64,000 nucleotides of DNA from Fimbriimonadaceae bacterium (lineage in GTDB: Bacteria > Armatimonadota > Fimbriimonadia > Fimbriimonadales > Fimbriimonadaceae), in contig JAHBTD010000001.1 of assembly GCA_019638775.1 (NCBI GenBank), forward strand, positions 434,001 through 498,000, in the 5' to 3' direction. Below, piece by piece: positions 32,486 through 42,489 of the stretch (its first letter is position 1; the number at the start of each line of letters is the position of its first letter). The notes beneath the pieces are model-generated. The model searched no databases, was not told the DNA's origin, and saw only the letters and a program-made list of their open reading frames with translations. A program made the translations under genes and the position numbers.

Positions 32486-34684
32486 CTACTCTTCCGCGAA
32501 GACGAAGTTTTCGTGGACCTTGGTCATCTCTCTCTGCATCGCGACGAGTTTTGCGTAAACGCCTTCATCCAGCGCCATAAGCTCGTCGTGAGTTCCCGAC
32601 TCGACAATCTTGCCGCCGTCGAGGACAAAGAGTCGGTCGGCATTGCGGAGAGTACTAAGGCGGTGAGCAATTGCAAAAACGGTTCTGCTCTCGATGAGAT
32701 GCTCAAGCGCTTCCTGAATCATGCGTTCCGTTTCAGTATCGACGCTGGCAGTGGCTTCGTCCAGAATGAGAATTCTTGGGTTGTGGAGAATGGCTCGGGC
32801 AATCGCAATTCGCTGGCGTTCGCCGCCGCTTAGACGCTGTCCTCGTTCGCCAACATAGCTGTCATAACCATCAGGGAACTTGACAATAAAGTCGTGAGCA
32901 TTCGCCGCTTTGGCCGCTTCCATAACCTCTTTGAGCGTGGCCTCCGGACGTCCATAGGCGATGTTGTCCTTGACGGAGCCGGGAAAGAGATAGGATTCTT
33001 GGAGGACAACACCGACTTGACGGCGATAATCGTCAACCTTGATTTTCTTAAGGTCAACACCGTCGATTTCTATGCTGCCTTGTGTCGGATCATAAAACCG
33101 TAGAAGGAGGTTGATGAGCGTGGACTTTCCTGCACCTGAGTGACCGACGAATCCGATCATTTCTCCAGCTTTAACTTCCAGGTCGATGCCGTGCAGTACT
33201 TCCCGGGCTTTGTCGTAGCCGAAGTGAACGTCGGTCAACTTCACATCGCCCTTGATATCAGGCATCGCAACCGCGTCCGCCGAATCTGCGACATCGGCGG
33301 GAGTATCCATTATCTCAAACACTCTCTCCGCGGCAGTCAGACACCGGCTCGTCCAGTCGATGATGCGCTGGATCATCATCAGCGGTTGGTTGAGCATTGC
33401 GATATAGCCGATAAATGCAGTGAGCTCGCCGAGCGTCATCGCATTTCTGAGCACTGCATTGCCGCCGACCCACCAGACGACGATCGTGCTCAGCCCCATC
33501 GTAAAGAGCACGAGTGGGAAGAAGGTCGCCCAACTGACCTCGGCTTGATAACCGGTGTTAGCGACATCACGAACGCGACGCTCAAATTTGTCCTCTTCTC
33601 GATTCTCACCGTGAAAAGCTTTCACCACGCGCGTGCCTTGCAAAGTTCCATTGAGCGAACTGCTCATCCGCGACCAGCTATGCCAGAACCGACTCCAAAC
33701 GCGCATCATTTTGCGTCTGAACAACCGCATTGCGATAGCAACAAAAGGTATGGGGAGCAACACCCAGATTGCAATCTTCCAGTTGATAAGCAGCATCGCC
33801 ACGGGGATGCCAATGAGAAGCGCGCCTTGGTTGACGATGATGGGCACGCCATCGACGAGGACATCGTACAGGGCACCCGTATCGTTCGTGACACGCGACA
33901 TGATGGACCCGACGTTTCGCTTGTCGAAGAACGAAAGCGACAGGCTCATGATCTTGTTGAAGAGTTGGGTACGAATATCGACGGCCACACCCATCGAGAG
34001 GAAGGCGACGTTGCGGCCCCTGGCAACTTGGATGCCCGCCAGGATCACCCTAGAGATGAGTAGACCAACGATCAGACTGATAAAAAGGCTGACCTCTTTG
34101 TTCGTGAGCACCCGATCAACCAACAGTTTGGTGAGATAAGGTGGGATCAGTTCGAGAAGAGTCGCGAATAGAATAAGGACCGTGCCAAAAAAGAGGCGCC
34201 CACGATACGGCTTTGTAAAGCCAAAGAGCCGTATTAATGTCTTGCCTCGGTTGATACAGGCGACACAGAGTTCGCTGTCTTCAGGCAGGGGCCGGCTGCA
34301 CTTTGGGCAAACTCGGGGGAGTTCGCTTGCTTCCAAGTTGTCTTTGCCATCACGCAGGGCTTCAAGTTGTTTGAGCGCAGAGTTGAGGAACTTATGCTGC
34401 GATCCGGTGCCCCGAATAAGCTCAACCTCTTTGCCCTCTACAACCGCCATTAACGCGCATGCATCAACGAGATCATCAACACGGAGGTTCTTGAGCTTGG
34501 AAACTTCCCAAGTTCCGAGCTCTTGAAGACCGGCAGGTGTTTGCTCATACCGGGTGGCGGCGAGGCGGGTTACGGCCAAGTAAGCGGATCCGAGCCGTCC
34601 AACCGAATTCAAGTCTGCTTCGACAACAAACAAGGCATCTTGAAATTCCGGCAATCGATCGGCTTTTGCCGGGGCAAGAGACAT
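32486..34684 (-). CDS. ABC-type exporter with N-terminal PH-like and zinc-ribbon extension
   Basis: This 732-residue half-transporter has a six-helix type 1 exporter domain (about 155-450) and an ATPase domain with Walker A GHSGAGKSTLI, signature LSGGERQRI and Walker B ILILDEATASVD. Unusually, residues 1-120 form a soluble beta-rich domain (YLAVTRLAATRYEQTPAGLQ) resembling bacterial PH-like domains. This is followed by a four-cysteine zinc ribbon (Cys126, Cys129, Cys140, Cys143) just before the first membrane helix. Transporters of this MsbA/multidrug class work as dimers moving lipids or drugs outward. The extension suggests a regulatory or membrane-sensing module. The gene stands alone. Confidence 0.9.
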   Translation of the reverse strand: MSLAPAKADRLPEFQDALFVVEADLNSVGRLGSAYLAVTRLAATRYEQTPAGLQELGTWEVSKLKNLRVDDLVDACALMAVVEGKEVELIRGTGSQHKFLNSALKQLEALRDGKDNLEASELPRVCPKCSRPLPEDSELCVACINRGKTLIRLFGFTKPYRGRLFFGTVLILFATLLELIPPYLTKLLVDRVLTNKEVSLFISLIVGLLISRVILAGIQVARGRNVAFLSMGVAVDIRTQLFNKIMSLSLSFFDKRNVGSIMSRVTNDTGALYDVLVDGVPIIVNQGALLIGIPVAMLLINWKIAIWVLLPIPFVAIAMRLFRRKMMRVWSRFWHSWSRMSSSLNGTLQGTRVVKAFHGENREEDKFERRVRDVANTGYQAEVSWATFFPLVLFTMGLSTIVVWWVGGNAVLRNAMTLGELTAFIGYIAMLNQPLMMIQRIIDWTSRCLTAAERVFEIMDTPADVADSADAVAMPDIKGDVKLTDVHFGYDKAREVLHGIDLEVKAGEMIGFVGHSGAGKSTLINLLLRFYDPTQGSIEIDGVDLKKIKVDDYRRQVGVVLQESYLFPGSVKDNIAYGRPEATLKEVMEAAKAANAHDFIVKFPDGYDSYVGERGQRLSGGERQRIAIARAILHNPRILILDEATASVDTETERMIQEALEHLIESRTVFAIAHRLSTLRNADRLFVLDGGKIVESGTHDELMALDEGVYAKLVAMQREMTKVHENFVFAEE

Positions 34685-34806
34685 GTGTCCTAAGCTTAAC
34701 CTGTCAGGCGTTTGCCGCGCCTCTCATTGCTCGTAGTTTGGGCCTGAAGAGACGTTGCAATCTTGAGATCAACGCCTCCACAGACCCTTTACAGTTGACC
34801 CTCGGC

Positions 34807-35700
34807 TTACTGATCTGGGTGCTTCTTGGTCATCGGTTTACCTTCGATCAAGGATTTAAGGACACAAAGGAAGCCCGACCAACCGTTAACGTAGTTGCTC
34901 ATGAGCTTTTGGTCCTCGACGAATCCGCTGTGTGTGATCTTGAGCGTGCATGAGCCGCCACTGCCTTGAATCTCCCAGCGCACGTGCGTCGGAGTTTCTT
35001 CCATGTAAAACCAATCGTGTTCCAGCAAGCGTCCTGGTTCGAAGCGGAGGATTTTGGTGGGACCGTTTGGTGTGTCTACGCCTTCAAAGATGTCACTCCA
35101 GCCGTAGGAGTAGACTCCGCCTTCCTTCAGCTCAACCTCTGCGGTCTTGGAAATCCAGGTGTCCATCACTTTGGGGTCGGTTAGGGCACGGAACACATCA
35201 TCGGCTGGGCCATCGATATGGATGGTAAGACGCATCGTTCCGCCGGCCTGACGGTGTGAGGGCATCAGTACGGGCTGACCGGAGTCGAGAAAAGTTCTAA
35301 GGTTGTGCAGCCAGCAGTACAGCATGTCGTTGGCAACATAGAAAGTCTCTTCTGATGCGTTGTCTCGGAGGTTAAAGCTCATCTTGATTTCTGCTCCGTG
35401 CTGCAGGTGTTGAACAGTGACTATCACCTCCGACGTGATGCCGCGAAAGTCGTACGAAAATGCCAGTGTATGGCTCGGCTCGAAGCGTGTGATCCTTTGA
35501 TTTACCTCTTCGCGAGTGGGGCACATGTAAACGGTATCACCCCAAAAATGAAACGCTCCGCCTTGACGCGGGTCAACCTCCATGTTTGGGCAAAACCAGG
35601 TGCGCAATTGCCCAGCATCGGTTAGGGCTGTAAAGACGCGTTCACCCGAAGCGTCAACGGTCAGGGATTGGGTGACTCTAGTGATATCTCGTGTTGTCAT
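34807..35700 (-). CDS. Tandem SRPBCC (AHSA1-type) domain protein
   Basis: Its 297 residues contain two START-like/AHSA1 domains. The first covers about 8-140 (VFTALTDAGQLRTWFCPNMEVDPRQGGAFHFWG). The second covers about 152-285 (VFRALTDPKVMDTWISKTAEVELKEGGVYSYGW). Both keep the helix-grip fold signature. Its start overlaps the stop of the ArsR-type regulator by four bases (ATGA), a very common pairing in which the ArsR regulator controls an SRPBCC protein of unknown ligand. It probably binds a hydrophobic small molecule in the cytoplasm. Confidence 0.9.
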   Translation of the reverse strand: MTTRDITRVTQSLTVDASGERVFTALTDAGQLRTWFCPNMEVDPRQGGAFHFWGDTVYMCPTREEVNQRITRFEPSHTLAFSYDFRGITSEVIVTVQHLQHGAEIKMSFNLRDNASEETFYVANDMLYCWLHNLRTFLDSGQPVLMPSHRQAGGTMRLTIHIDGPADDVFRALTDPKVMDTWISKTAEVELKEGGVYSYGWSDIFEGVDTPNGPTKILRFEPGRLLEHDWFYMEETPTHVRWEIQGSGGSCTLKITHSGFVEDQKLMSNYVNGWSGFLCVLKSLIEGKPMTKKHPDQ

Positions 35701-36272
35701 GATTTGGTCTCCATAGCGATTGGATGTGAAAAAGTGACTAATCGAAATGCTGTTTGGCCGTTCGTAGAGTGGTACTTTTCGGCGAGGCTGGCGAGGGCTA
35801 CGGCGAGTTCTCGGGCGAAAGCTCCGCGTGTCTCATCAGATTCAAAGGCAATATCGGCTTCGATGGTGAGGGTCGGGACTGCTCCGCTTTGTTGGCGGAG
35901 GTGAGATACGTCGTCGATGAGCCGAGCTCCGATAGACGCGAGGTAGTCGGAGCTTTGTTGGTCTTGGATCTTTTCTGGACTTGCACGAAGCTCACCCAAA
36001 GCAGATGGAGCGACAACAAATGCTTCGGCCGAGCACTTAAATAGGCGTTCCATGCAGTTGCCTTTACGTCTTTCCTCAACGAACTCAACCAATCCAACTC
36101 TTTCCAGCTCTCGCAAATGGTAGTTCACTTGTTGGCGAGGGAGGTCAAGCAAAACGGCGAGGCTAGTAGCAGACTGTGGAACAGATAGATGCTCTAGCAT
36201 TCTCAGCCGAAGCTGAGTGCCCAGCACGGCAATCTGCTCTGGCTCATTAAGGATTTGAAGCGCTTCGCCCAT
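35697..36272 (-). CDS. ArsR-family winged-helix transcriptional regulator
   Basis: The N-terminal winged helix (LGTQLRLRMLEHLSVPQSATSLAVLLDLPRQ with recognition helix QVNYHLRELERVGLVE) matches ArsR-type regulators of the SRPBCC-linked subgroup. No metal-binding Cys pair is visible. The C-terminal 110 residues are a helical ligand or dimerisation domain. I use ATG 36272; a TTG at 36278 adds two residues. A strong promoter (36281-36309) places the transcription start at or within a couple of bases of this ATG, so the message is probably leaderless. It overlaps and likely controls the downstream SRPBCC gene. Confidence 0.88.
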   Translation of the reverse strand: MGEALQILNEPEQIAVLGTQLRLRMLEHLSVPQSATSLAVLLDLPRQQVNYHLRELERVGLVEFVEERRKGNCMERLFKCSAEAFVVAPSALGELRASPEKIQDQQSSDYLASIGARLIDDVSHLRQQSGAVPTLTIEADIAFESDETRGAFARELAVALASLAEKYHSTNGQTAFRLVTFSHPIAMETKS

Positions 36273-36280
36273 TGACAATA

Positions 36281-36309
36281 ATAATATTATAGAAAAATTA
36301 TTTTGTCAA
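36281..36309 (-). promoter_or_regulatory. Sigma-70-type promoter for the ArsR operon
   Basis: On the minus strand TTGACA (36309-36304) is separated by exactly 17 bases from TATTAT (36286-36281). Eight bases then remain to the A of the start codon. A perfect palindrome ATAATATTAT (36281-36290) overlaps the -10 box and could serve as the regulator's own operator. Confidence 0.75.
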
Positions 36310-36357
36310 GAGTTGATACAAGATTCTATTTGCTTGGTCATCTGAGATGCTCCGTTA

Positions 36358-38415
36358 TCAGTTGCCTACGGCAATCTTTCGGATGGCTGCCGTGTATTCG
36401 GCAGGGAGCTTCTGCCAACTGTCGACTGGTGGACCTGATAATCCAGAATCGGCCTGCATCGGCGCGGTGCGCCATAGCCAGTCCCCGAACTTGATCTGCA
36501 AAGTGATGTTCTCGGAATAGAAGGGCATAAACGACTTGTAAGACTCAAGCTCGGCAATGATTTGCGGATTTGACCCGAACATGGCAAACGAGCCCTTGAC
36601 TCCTATCTCGTCAAGTACGGACCAGCCAAGAGTGGTGAGCGTTTTTCGACTGTTTATCAGAAGCACGGCTTCGGTGGGGACTCCGTTCTCAAAGACGTCT
36701 GTAACATCTCTTTGTACGTTCAAAGGAACATTTTGGATTTCCTGGGTACTCGCCCCGTAAACAATCTGATGAAGAGCAGACCTCTGTTCCGGCAGTAAGG
36801 AGGAAATTTGTAATCCTTGAGCCGATGAGGCCGCTCTGAGTTGAGTCTCGGACAAGCTCCTTGAAAGATCAATCATCGGGATATTCAAGTAAGTCTGGCT
36901 AATCTGGACAGGTGTTCCAGCCTGGAGCCAACCCATCCACAAGGGGGTTTGATACATGTTGGTCCAACCCAGCATCCGGCAATGATCTACGGAAAGAAAC
37001 GGGACTACAATGATCGCTGGCATGACTTTCGCAAGGGATTTGCGGTTAACAGCTTGAGCAGAAAAGACACCGTTCGTCATGTCCTGCCGGAGAATAAGCG
37101 TGTTTCCATCGAGATGCAGGAGGTCTGGAAGGACGTTGATCGTGTACGACACGAGGCTAGGGATAAGAGAACCGGCCTGAATCGGGGAGCGACCGAGGAC
37201 GTTTGCCATATCGTTGAGGCATCGGTCTGCTGGACTTGCAATCACATCCAAGTCTGCGTATTCGGCGAGCTTGGCGATTACTTCCCCAACGTACCAATTT
37301 GTGGGATCCACTCGATCTGGCGAGGCCCAATCTTGCAAGTCCTGCGCAGAGAACTTACGATAAGTGGCTAAGGAGCGTTCAAAGCGTGTGCTGTTTTGTC
37401 CGCTCGTCATCTTCATGACCGACGGATCCGGCCTCACTGCCCTTGCCATGAGGAGCGCCCGGTCGGAAAAGTCGAACTTTGCGGTTGACGGGATTCGACT
37501 TAGGATTTTTTGCCGGATTAGGGAGCGGTCACGTATCGTTTCGTTATCCGCGCGCATGTCGTGGTTAATGGATGTTTCGTGCCCCTGTCGGCCGCTGGAA
37601 TCTCGAAAATATGCTGTGACGGAGCCACCATACTCTGGATGGACGATGATGAGAGTTCCTCCGCTGATGGGCTCAACAGGCTTAAACCGCTCTTCAAAGT
37701 ATCGTCTCATCCCGGCGTCAAGGATGAGACTAGGTTTGAATCCAGCTGCATCCAGTCGCCGTTGGAAGCTTCGATTCAAGTCTTCCTGCTTCTGCAAAAG
37801 CCGGATCATGTCATGAGTAAAAGGGCGCTGAGCTCTCGTTGGTTTGGTTGAGTAAACCATGCGACTGCCAGGCATTAGATTGGCAATATCACGTGGGTCC
37901 ACTGCTCCAAGAATCCTGCGTGAAAAGTAGTTCACGGGCAGTTCCCAACCTCCTGATAGAAACTCATTCTGTTCATCACTGGAGGTCGCCTTAGCGGCCT
38001 TTGCAAGACGCTCAACCGTGCTGTCGATATTCCTCTGCAACGCGCCTTCGTTAAAAGACACACTTAGCTGCTGTGCCAGTGAAGCAATCATTCGACGATT
38101 TGCAACTTCGGTTCGGGTTCTAATTTTAAAAGAATCAGGCACGAGGGTCCAGCGGTTGTCATTCTCGTTCCATCTGGCAGAGAGGCAGTCCGCAATGGCG
38201 TCGAAGAGAGCCTGCAGCTTCATCTCCTTGACGCATACTATAAGAGGCAAGCCTTGGAGTTCTTTCGAGGCGTCGAGCTTGAGGGATGTAGCTTCACTGA
38301 GTTGTTTGAGAGCGTTTTCGACGGTCGCACCGGGGCATGAAAAGGTGATGGAGTCAGCCTGTTTTGGCTGAGTGTTCAGGAGCAAACTCCCACATACGAG
38401 CGCAAGCAACTGCAT
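36358..38415 (-). CDS. Secreted protein with STN/secretin-N-like domain
   Basis: This 685-residue protein has a short signal peptide (MQLLALVCGSLLLN). It then has a region (about 20-95, ITFSCPGATVENALKQLSEATSLKLDAS...) typical of the STN / secretin short domain found in secretins and TonB-dependent receptors. The remaining 580 residues, with several KAAKATSSDEQ-type helical linkers and strand-rich parts, match nothing I know. It is probably periplasmic or in the outer-membrane complex. A link to the pilus secretin is possible but not shown by the context. It starts nine bases downstream of the stop of 38424-38795, so the two are likely one operon. Confidence 0.75.
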   Translation of the reverse strand: MQLLALVCGSLLLNTQPKQADSITFSCPGATVENALKQLSEATSLKLDASKELQGLPLIVCVKEMKLQALFDAIADCLSARWNENDNRWTLVPDSFKIRTRTEVANRRMIASLAQQLSVSFNEGALQRNIDSTVERLAKAAKATSSDEQNEFLSGGWELPVNYFSRRILGAVDPRDIANLMPGSRMVYSTKPTRAQRPFTHDMIRLLQKQEDLNRSFQRRLDAAGFKPSLILDAGMRRYFEERFKPVEPISGGTLIIVHPEYGGSVTAYFRDSSGRQGHETSINHDMRADNETIRDRSLIRQKILSRIPSTAKFDFSDRALLMARAVRPDPSVMKMTSGQNSTRFERSLATYRKFSAQDLQDWASPDRVDPTNWYVGEVIAKLAEYADLDVIASPADRCLNDMANVLGRSPIQAGSLIPSLVSYTINVLPDLLHLDGNTLILRQDMTNGVFSAQAVNRKSLAKVMPAIIVVPFLSVDHCRMLGWTNMYQTPLWMGWLQAGTPVQISQTYLNIPMIDLSRSLSETQLRAASSAQGLQISSLLPEQRSALHQIVYGASTQEIQNVPLNVQRDVTDVFENGVPTEAVLLINSRKTLTTLGWSVLDEIGVKGSFAMFGSNPQIIAELESYKSFMPFYSENITLQIKFGDWLWRTAPMQADSGLSGPPVDSWQKLPAEYTAAIRKIAVGN

Positions 38416-38423
38416 AGGCCACC

Positions 38424-38795
38424 TCAGCGGATTCCGGTGTCTGCGTGGAGTTCGATCCGCGTCGTTTCTCCTGCCTTGATGACGACCTTGACCGGGTCAT
38501 TCATTCGATTGGGAGCATTGGCGAGTTCCGCATGGGCCAGGTACTCCCCTGGGGCGAGTTTGGACCGGAAAAAGCCTTTGTGTTTCAGGGCAATTTTGGC
38601 GACGACCGTCTTGCCATCAGAACTGGTGACGATGACCTTGCACGCCTTTAGGAGCTCGGGTGGAATGGGCGGTTCCGGCTCTCCTACTTTTTGCACTGGC
38701 GTCAGCGGCCCGATGCTCACTTGACCAGCGATATCACCCGGGTCGGCAAACCCGGCTGAAGCGGCAATGAGGATCCCTAACAGCATGCTTTTCAT
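38424..38795 (-). CDS. Small secreted protein with carboxypeptidase-regulatory-like domain
   Basis: Starting at ATG 38795 (MKSMLLGILIAASAGFADPGD) the product has 123 residues: a signal peptide, a Pro-rich linker (KVGEPEPPIPPELL), and a beta-sandwich like the carboxypeptidase regulatory domain (GKTVVAKIALKHKGFFRSKLAPGEYLAH, KVVIKAGETTRIELH). The open frame extends to 38858, but that part lacks a signal. It precedes the STN-domain protein by eight bases and is probably translated from the same message. The function is unknown and an extracytoplasmic location is likely. Confidence 0.75.
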   Translation of the reverse strand: MKSMLLGILIAASAGFADPGDIAGQVSIGPLTPVQKVGEPEPPIPPELLKACKVIVTSSDGKTVVAKIALKHKGFFRSKLAPGEYLAHAELANAPNRMNDPVKVVIKAGETTRIELHADTGIR

Positions 38796-38884
38796 TGTAC
38801 AGGTCGGACGAATAATTATCCGAAGAGATTCACGAAAGCGTTTTTTGCGATTTGCCAACTTACTATGCCTTAGAATAGGGGGTC

Positions 38885-39838
38885 ATGGGCTTCGTTGAGT
38901 CTTTAAAGCGTCGTGCAAAGCTGCTCCTGTATCGGCGACAGTTTGGTAATGATTGGGCGAAGGCTCTTGTCGAGAACAACATCTGGCCGCTAATGGGAGC
39001 CCGACTCGGCCCAAGCGGGCAGCTGATCGTTGACGGCTTAGGTGATCCCATTGCTAAGCCAAGCAACGGGGCGTTGATGCTGCTGCGCGTTCTGAGGGTC
39101 GCTCAGGCTTTGCACTTGCAGGTGGGTGCTCGATTTGAGATTAACGAGGAGTCTGTCCTGATTCGGATAGACGATCTCTCGATCTTGGCTTCGAGCAGCG
39201 ATGATATAGCCGTCGTCGCTGAGGTTTTTGCCGAACAGATGTATCGGTTTGACATGCCGGGATCGAGGCTGATCCTTGATATCGGGGCAAACATCGGTGC
39301 AACGGGGCTCTTCTTTGCTAAGAGTTACGCTTGTGAAGTCTGGGCTTATGAGTTGGTGCCTTCGACTGCTGAACGAGCCAAGCAGAACTTTGCTTTGAAT
39401 CCGGATCTCGCAAATCAGATCACACTACAGGCGTACGGACTATCCGATCGGGATCAGGAGTTGGAGATTTCCGTCGATCCAGATCACCGGCCGAGCAACT
39501 CCCTCTACCAACCCATAGTCGGTTCTGCAAAGGAGGTTGAGCGTGTGACCGTGCGTGATGCGACAGTGGTTTTGGGAGAGGCCCTGAAGGTCTTGGGGGA
39601 ACGCAAGCTAGTCGTGAAACTGGATGCTGAAGGTGCCGAGTACGAGATTCTGGAGCGATTGCAATATTCGGGCTTGCTATCGCGAATTGATCTGCTGCTT
39701 TTGGAGTGGCATGAACGGGATGGTCAGAATCCCGACTCTATCCGGAGCCTGCTAAGAGAGGCCGGTTTCTGCTGGATGGAGCGTCTTCACCCGGATGCAC
39801 CAGTAGGGTTCATCGGCGCTTACAAGTCACACCCGTAA
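38885..39838 (+). CDS. FkbM-family SAM-dependent methyltransferase
   Basis: This 317-residue protein has a central methyltransferase domain: motif I LILDIGANIGATGLFFAK, acidic loop WAYELVPSTAERAKQNF, and the FkbM-type VVKLDAEGAEYEIL and DLLLLEWHER motifs. The N-terminal 100 residues are helical and specific to this protein. FkbM enzymes O-methylate sugars or polyketides. Lying 84 bases before a sugar-nucleotidyltransferase fusion, it probably methylates a surface polysaccharide sugar. AGGGGG lies just before the ATG. Confidence 0.88.
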   Translation: MGFVESLKRRAKLLLYRRQFGNDWAKALVENNIWPLMGARLGPSGQLIVDGLGDPIAKPSNGALMLLRVLRVAQALHLQVGARFEINEESVLIRIDDLSILASSSDDIAVVAEVFAEQMYRFDMPGSRLILDIGANIGATGLFFAKSYACEVWAYELVPSTAERAKQNFALNPDLANQITLQAYGLSDRDQELEISVDPDHRPSNSLYQPIVGSAKEVERVTVRDATVVLGEALKVLGERKLVVKLDAEGAEYEILERLQYSGLLSRIDLLLLEWHERDGQNPDSIRSLLREAGFCWMERLHPDAPVGFIGAYKSHP

Positions 39839-39922
39839 GTTTGAACCTATAATGAATTTGGCGTTGACCTGACCGGGTTGTGCCGTGCAAGGACGAAGTG
39901 AGATGACTCTTGGGGCGAAACA

Positions 39923-42418
39923 ATGAAGGCTGTTGTGATGGCGGGCGGTGAGGGTTCACGCTTGCGCCCGATGACGATTAATCGCCCGAAGCCGCTTGTC
40001 CCGGTTTGCAACCGTCCGATCATGGAGCACATCTGCCACTTGCTTAAGCAACATGGCATTAACGAGATCGTCGCCACGCTGCACTACATGGCCGACGAAA
40101 TTCAGAACTACTTTGGTGACGGCTCGGAATTCGGTCTGAACATGACCTATTCCATCGAAGACACGCCTTTGGGCACCGCAGGATCGGTGAAGAAGGCTGA
40201 GAATCAACTTCGCGATGGAACGTTTGTGATTATCTCTGGCGATGCGCTGACGGATTGCAACCTTACCAAAGCGATTCAATATCACAAGGACAAGGGCAGC
40301 GCGGCGACCCTTGTGTTGAGCCGGGTGGCGAATCCGCTTGAGTTCGGTGTCGTGATCACGGATGAAGAAGGACGCGTCGAGCGATTTCTTGAGAAGCCGA
40401 GCTGGTCAGAGGTCTTCAGCGACACGGTAAACACAGGGATTTACATTCTGGAGCCCGAAGTTTTCGACAGGATGGAGCCTGGGATTCAGTACGACTGGAG
40501 CCAGGATATCTTCCCCGCGATGCTCCGGGAAGGAGCCCCCATTTATGGCTATGTCATGGAGCGTTACTGGACCGATGTAGGCTCGTTGACTCAATACAGA
40601 GAAGCTCAGGAGCACTTGCTGTCGGGCATGGTTGACCTTGAAATGCCGGGGACGCGGATCGCCGATGGTATTTGGGCAGGACCAAACTGCAACATTGACG
40701 AAGGGGCAGTGCTGGTGCCACCGGTTTGTTTAGGCCGTAATTGCAAGATCAAAGCCGGGGCTCGGATCGGGCCTTACACCGTGCTTGGCGATAACGCATT
40801 TGTGGATTCGGAGGCTGTCGTTGAGCGCAGTGTGCTTTGGGACAGCGCCTATATCGGGCCGAACGTTGGTGTGCATTCCGCGATTTGTGGGTCGCGCGTG
40901 ACGATCAAGCGCGACTCTGTCGTGAACGAAGATGCGGTAGTGGGCGACCGGTGTTTGCTGGATGTCGGCTGCGTTATTCGACCGCGGATCAAGCTTTGGC
41001 CAGACAAGATGATCGAGCGCGGATCGACTGTCACGATGTCTTTGGTTTGGGGGAATAAGTGGCGGGGCAACTTGTTCCGCGATCTTGGCGTTGCTGGCCT
41101 TTCGAATATCGAAATCACGCCCGACTTCGCCACGAGATTGGGTGCGGCATTTGGATCGTGTCTCCCGGAGGGCTCGCGTGTGATTACAAGTCGGGACAGC
41201 ACCCGGAGTTCGAGGATGATCAAACGGGCGATCATTGCATCGCTGCTTGGCGTAGGGAGCAACATTATCGACCTGCGCAGCATTGCGGCTCCGGTTGCGC
41301 GGCACTTTGTGAAGGCCAGTGGGGCGATGGGCGCTATCAACGTACGCAAACTCCCAGGAAACTCTCGAGTGACGCTTATCGAGTTTTTAGACAGTCGGGG
41401 CGCGTATTTGCCACGGAGTATGGAGCGCAAGGTCGAAACGACTTTTTCGCGTGAGGATTTCAAGCGCACCGATCCTGACGATCTGGGAGTGCTCGAATAT
41501 GGGAGTCGCGCCTTAGAGGGGTACCAAGACGACTTCTTCAGGCTACTGAACGCGCCATCGGCAGCCAAACGTCTCCGGGTCGTATGCGACTATGGAAACT
41601 CGGCGCTCGTCTCGATCTTTCCGGCGATGCTTGCCAGACTTGGCATTCAGCCGATTGGCTTGAACAGCTTTAATGATGCAAAGTTAGCTCCGAGAACCAC
41701 TGATGAGATTCGAGTACATGTCGAGAATTTGAAGAACATCGTCGATTCTCTGGGCTACGACATGGGCATTCTCTTTACCGACGAGGGTGAGCGCCTCACC
41801 GTTGTCGACGATCTCGGAAACGAGTTGCGGGGGAGCGAGCTTTTTGCTGTGATGTGCACACTCATCGCGCAGACGAATCCCGAGGCGACCATTGCTATGA
41901 GCGTTACTGGCCCGACCCGTATTGAAGAGTATTTGAAGAAGCGGGGGATCAAGGTCATGCGTACAAAAGCGGACGTTCGCTCGCTGCTGACCGGGGCTCT
42001 CGATGCGGGAGTTACGTTCGCGGGAGATGAACGTGGAGGTTTTCTGTTTCCGAATTTCCATCCGGGCTTTGACGCGATGTATAGCTTTGCGCAGATGGTG
42101 ACGATGCTGCAGGTCACGGGGCTCAAGTTAAGTGAAGTGAAAGCGGAGATCCCCAAATTTGAGATGGTGTATGAGTCGGTTCCTTGTCCTTGGGAGATGA
42201 AAGGAGCAGTGATGCGGCACATTACGGAGGAGTCACGTAATGGTGTTGTGGAAACTCTTGATGGCATCAAGATTTTTGATGGGGACCGATGGGTTTTAGT
42301 TTTGCCTGATGCCGTTGAGCCCGTTTTCCATATTTATGCGGAGAGTGGCGAAGAGTCTGAAAGCCGAGAATTGGTCACCACTTACGCCAAGAAAATTGAA
42401 GAGTTGGGGAAAGAATAG
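39923..42418 (+). CDS. Mannose-1-phosphate guanylyltransferase-like / phosphomannomutase fusion
   Basis: Its 831 residues hold three parts. Residues 1-235 are a nucleotidyltransferase ([28 protein letters not shown]). Residues about 250-370 are a left-handed beta-helix with hexapeptides ([20 protein letters not shown]). Residues about 385-830 are a phosphohexomutase-like half. In that half the phosphoserine loop reads [12 protein letters not shown] rather than TASHNP. The metal-binding DGDxDR segment is replaced by [11 protein letters not shown], so the mutase activity is doubtful while the fold is retained. Such fusions occur in several phyla and make or regulate GDP-mannose-type sugars for surface glycans. 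Confidence 0.88.
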   Translation: MKAVVMAGGEGSRLRPMTINRPKPLVPVCNRPIMEHICHLLKQHGINEIVATLHYMADEIQNYFGDGSEFGLNMTYSIEDTPLGTAGSVKKAENQLRDGTFVIISGDALTDCNLTKAIQYHKDKGSAATLVLSRVANPLEFGVVITDEEGRVERFLEKPSWSEVFSDTVNTGIYILEPEVFDRMEPGIQYDWSQDIFPAMLREGAPIYGYVMERYWTDVGSLTQYREAQEHLLSGMVDLEMPGTRIADGIWAGPNCNIDEGAVLVPPVCLGRNCKIKAGARIGPYTVLGDNAFVDSEAVVERSVLWDSAYIGPNVGVHSAICGSRVTIKRDSVVNEDAVVGDRCLLDVGCVIRPRIKLWPDKMIERGSTVTMSLVWGNKWRGNLFRDLGVAGLSNIEITPDFATRLGAAFGSCLPEGSRVITSRDSTRSSRMIKRAIIASLLGVGSNIIDLRSIAAPVARHFVKASGAMGAINVRKLPGNSRVTLIEFLDSRGAYLPRSMERKVETTFSREDFKRTDPDDLGVLEYGSRALEGYQDDFFRLLNAPSAAKRLRVVCDYGNSALVSIFPAMLARLGIQPIGLNSFNDAKLAPRTTDEIRVHVENLKNIVDSLGYDMGILFTDEGERLTVVDDLGNELRGSELFAVMCTLIAQTNPEATIAMSVTGPTRIEEYLKKRGIKVMRTKADVRSLLTGALDAGVTFAGDERGGFLFPNFHPGFDAMYSFAQMVTMLQVTGLKLSEVKAEIPKFEMVYESVPCPWEMKGAVMRHITEESRNGVVETLDGIKIFDGDRWVLVLPDAVEPVFHIYAESGEESESRELVTTYAKKIEELGKE

Positions 42419-42489
42419 CGGGCCAATTCGGACGACCCCTGGCAAAGCAGGGGACTTCCATTCGAAAAGGGATCGACCAATTGCTCCGA

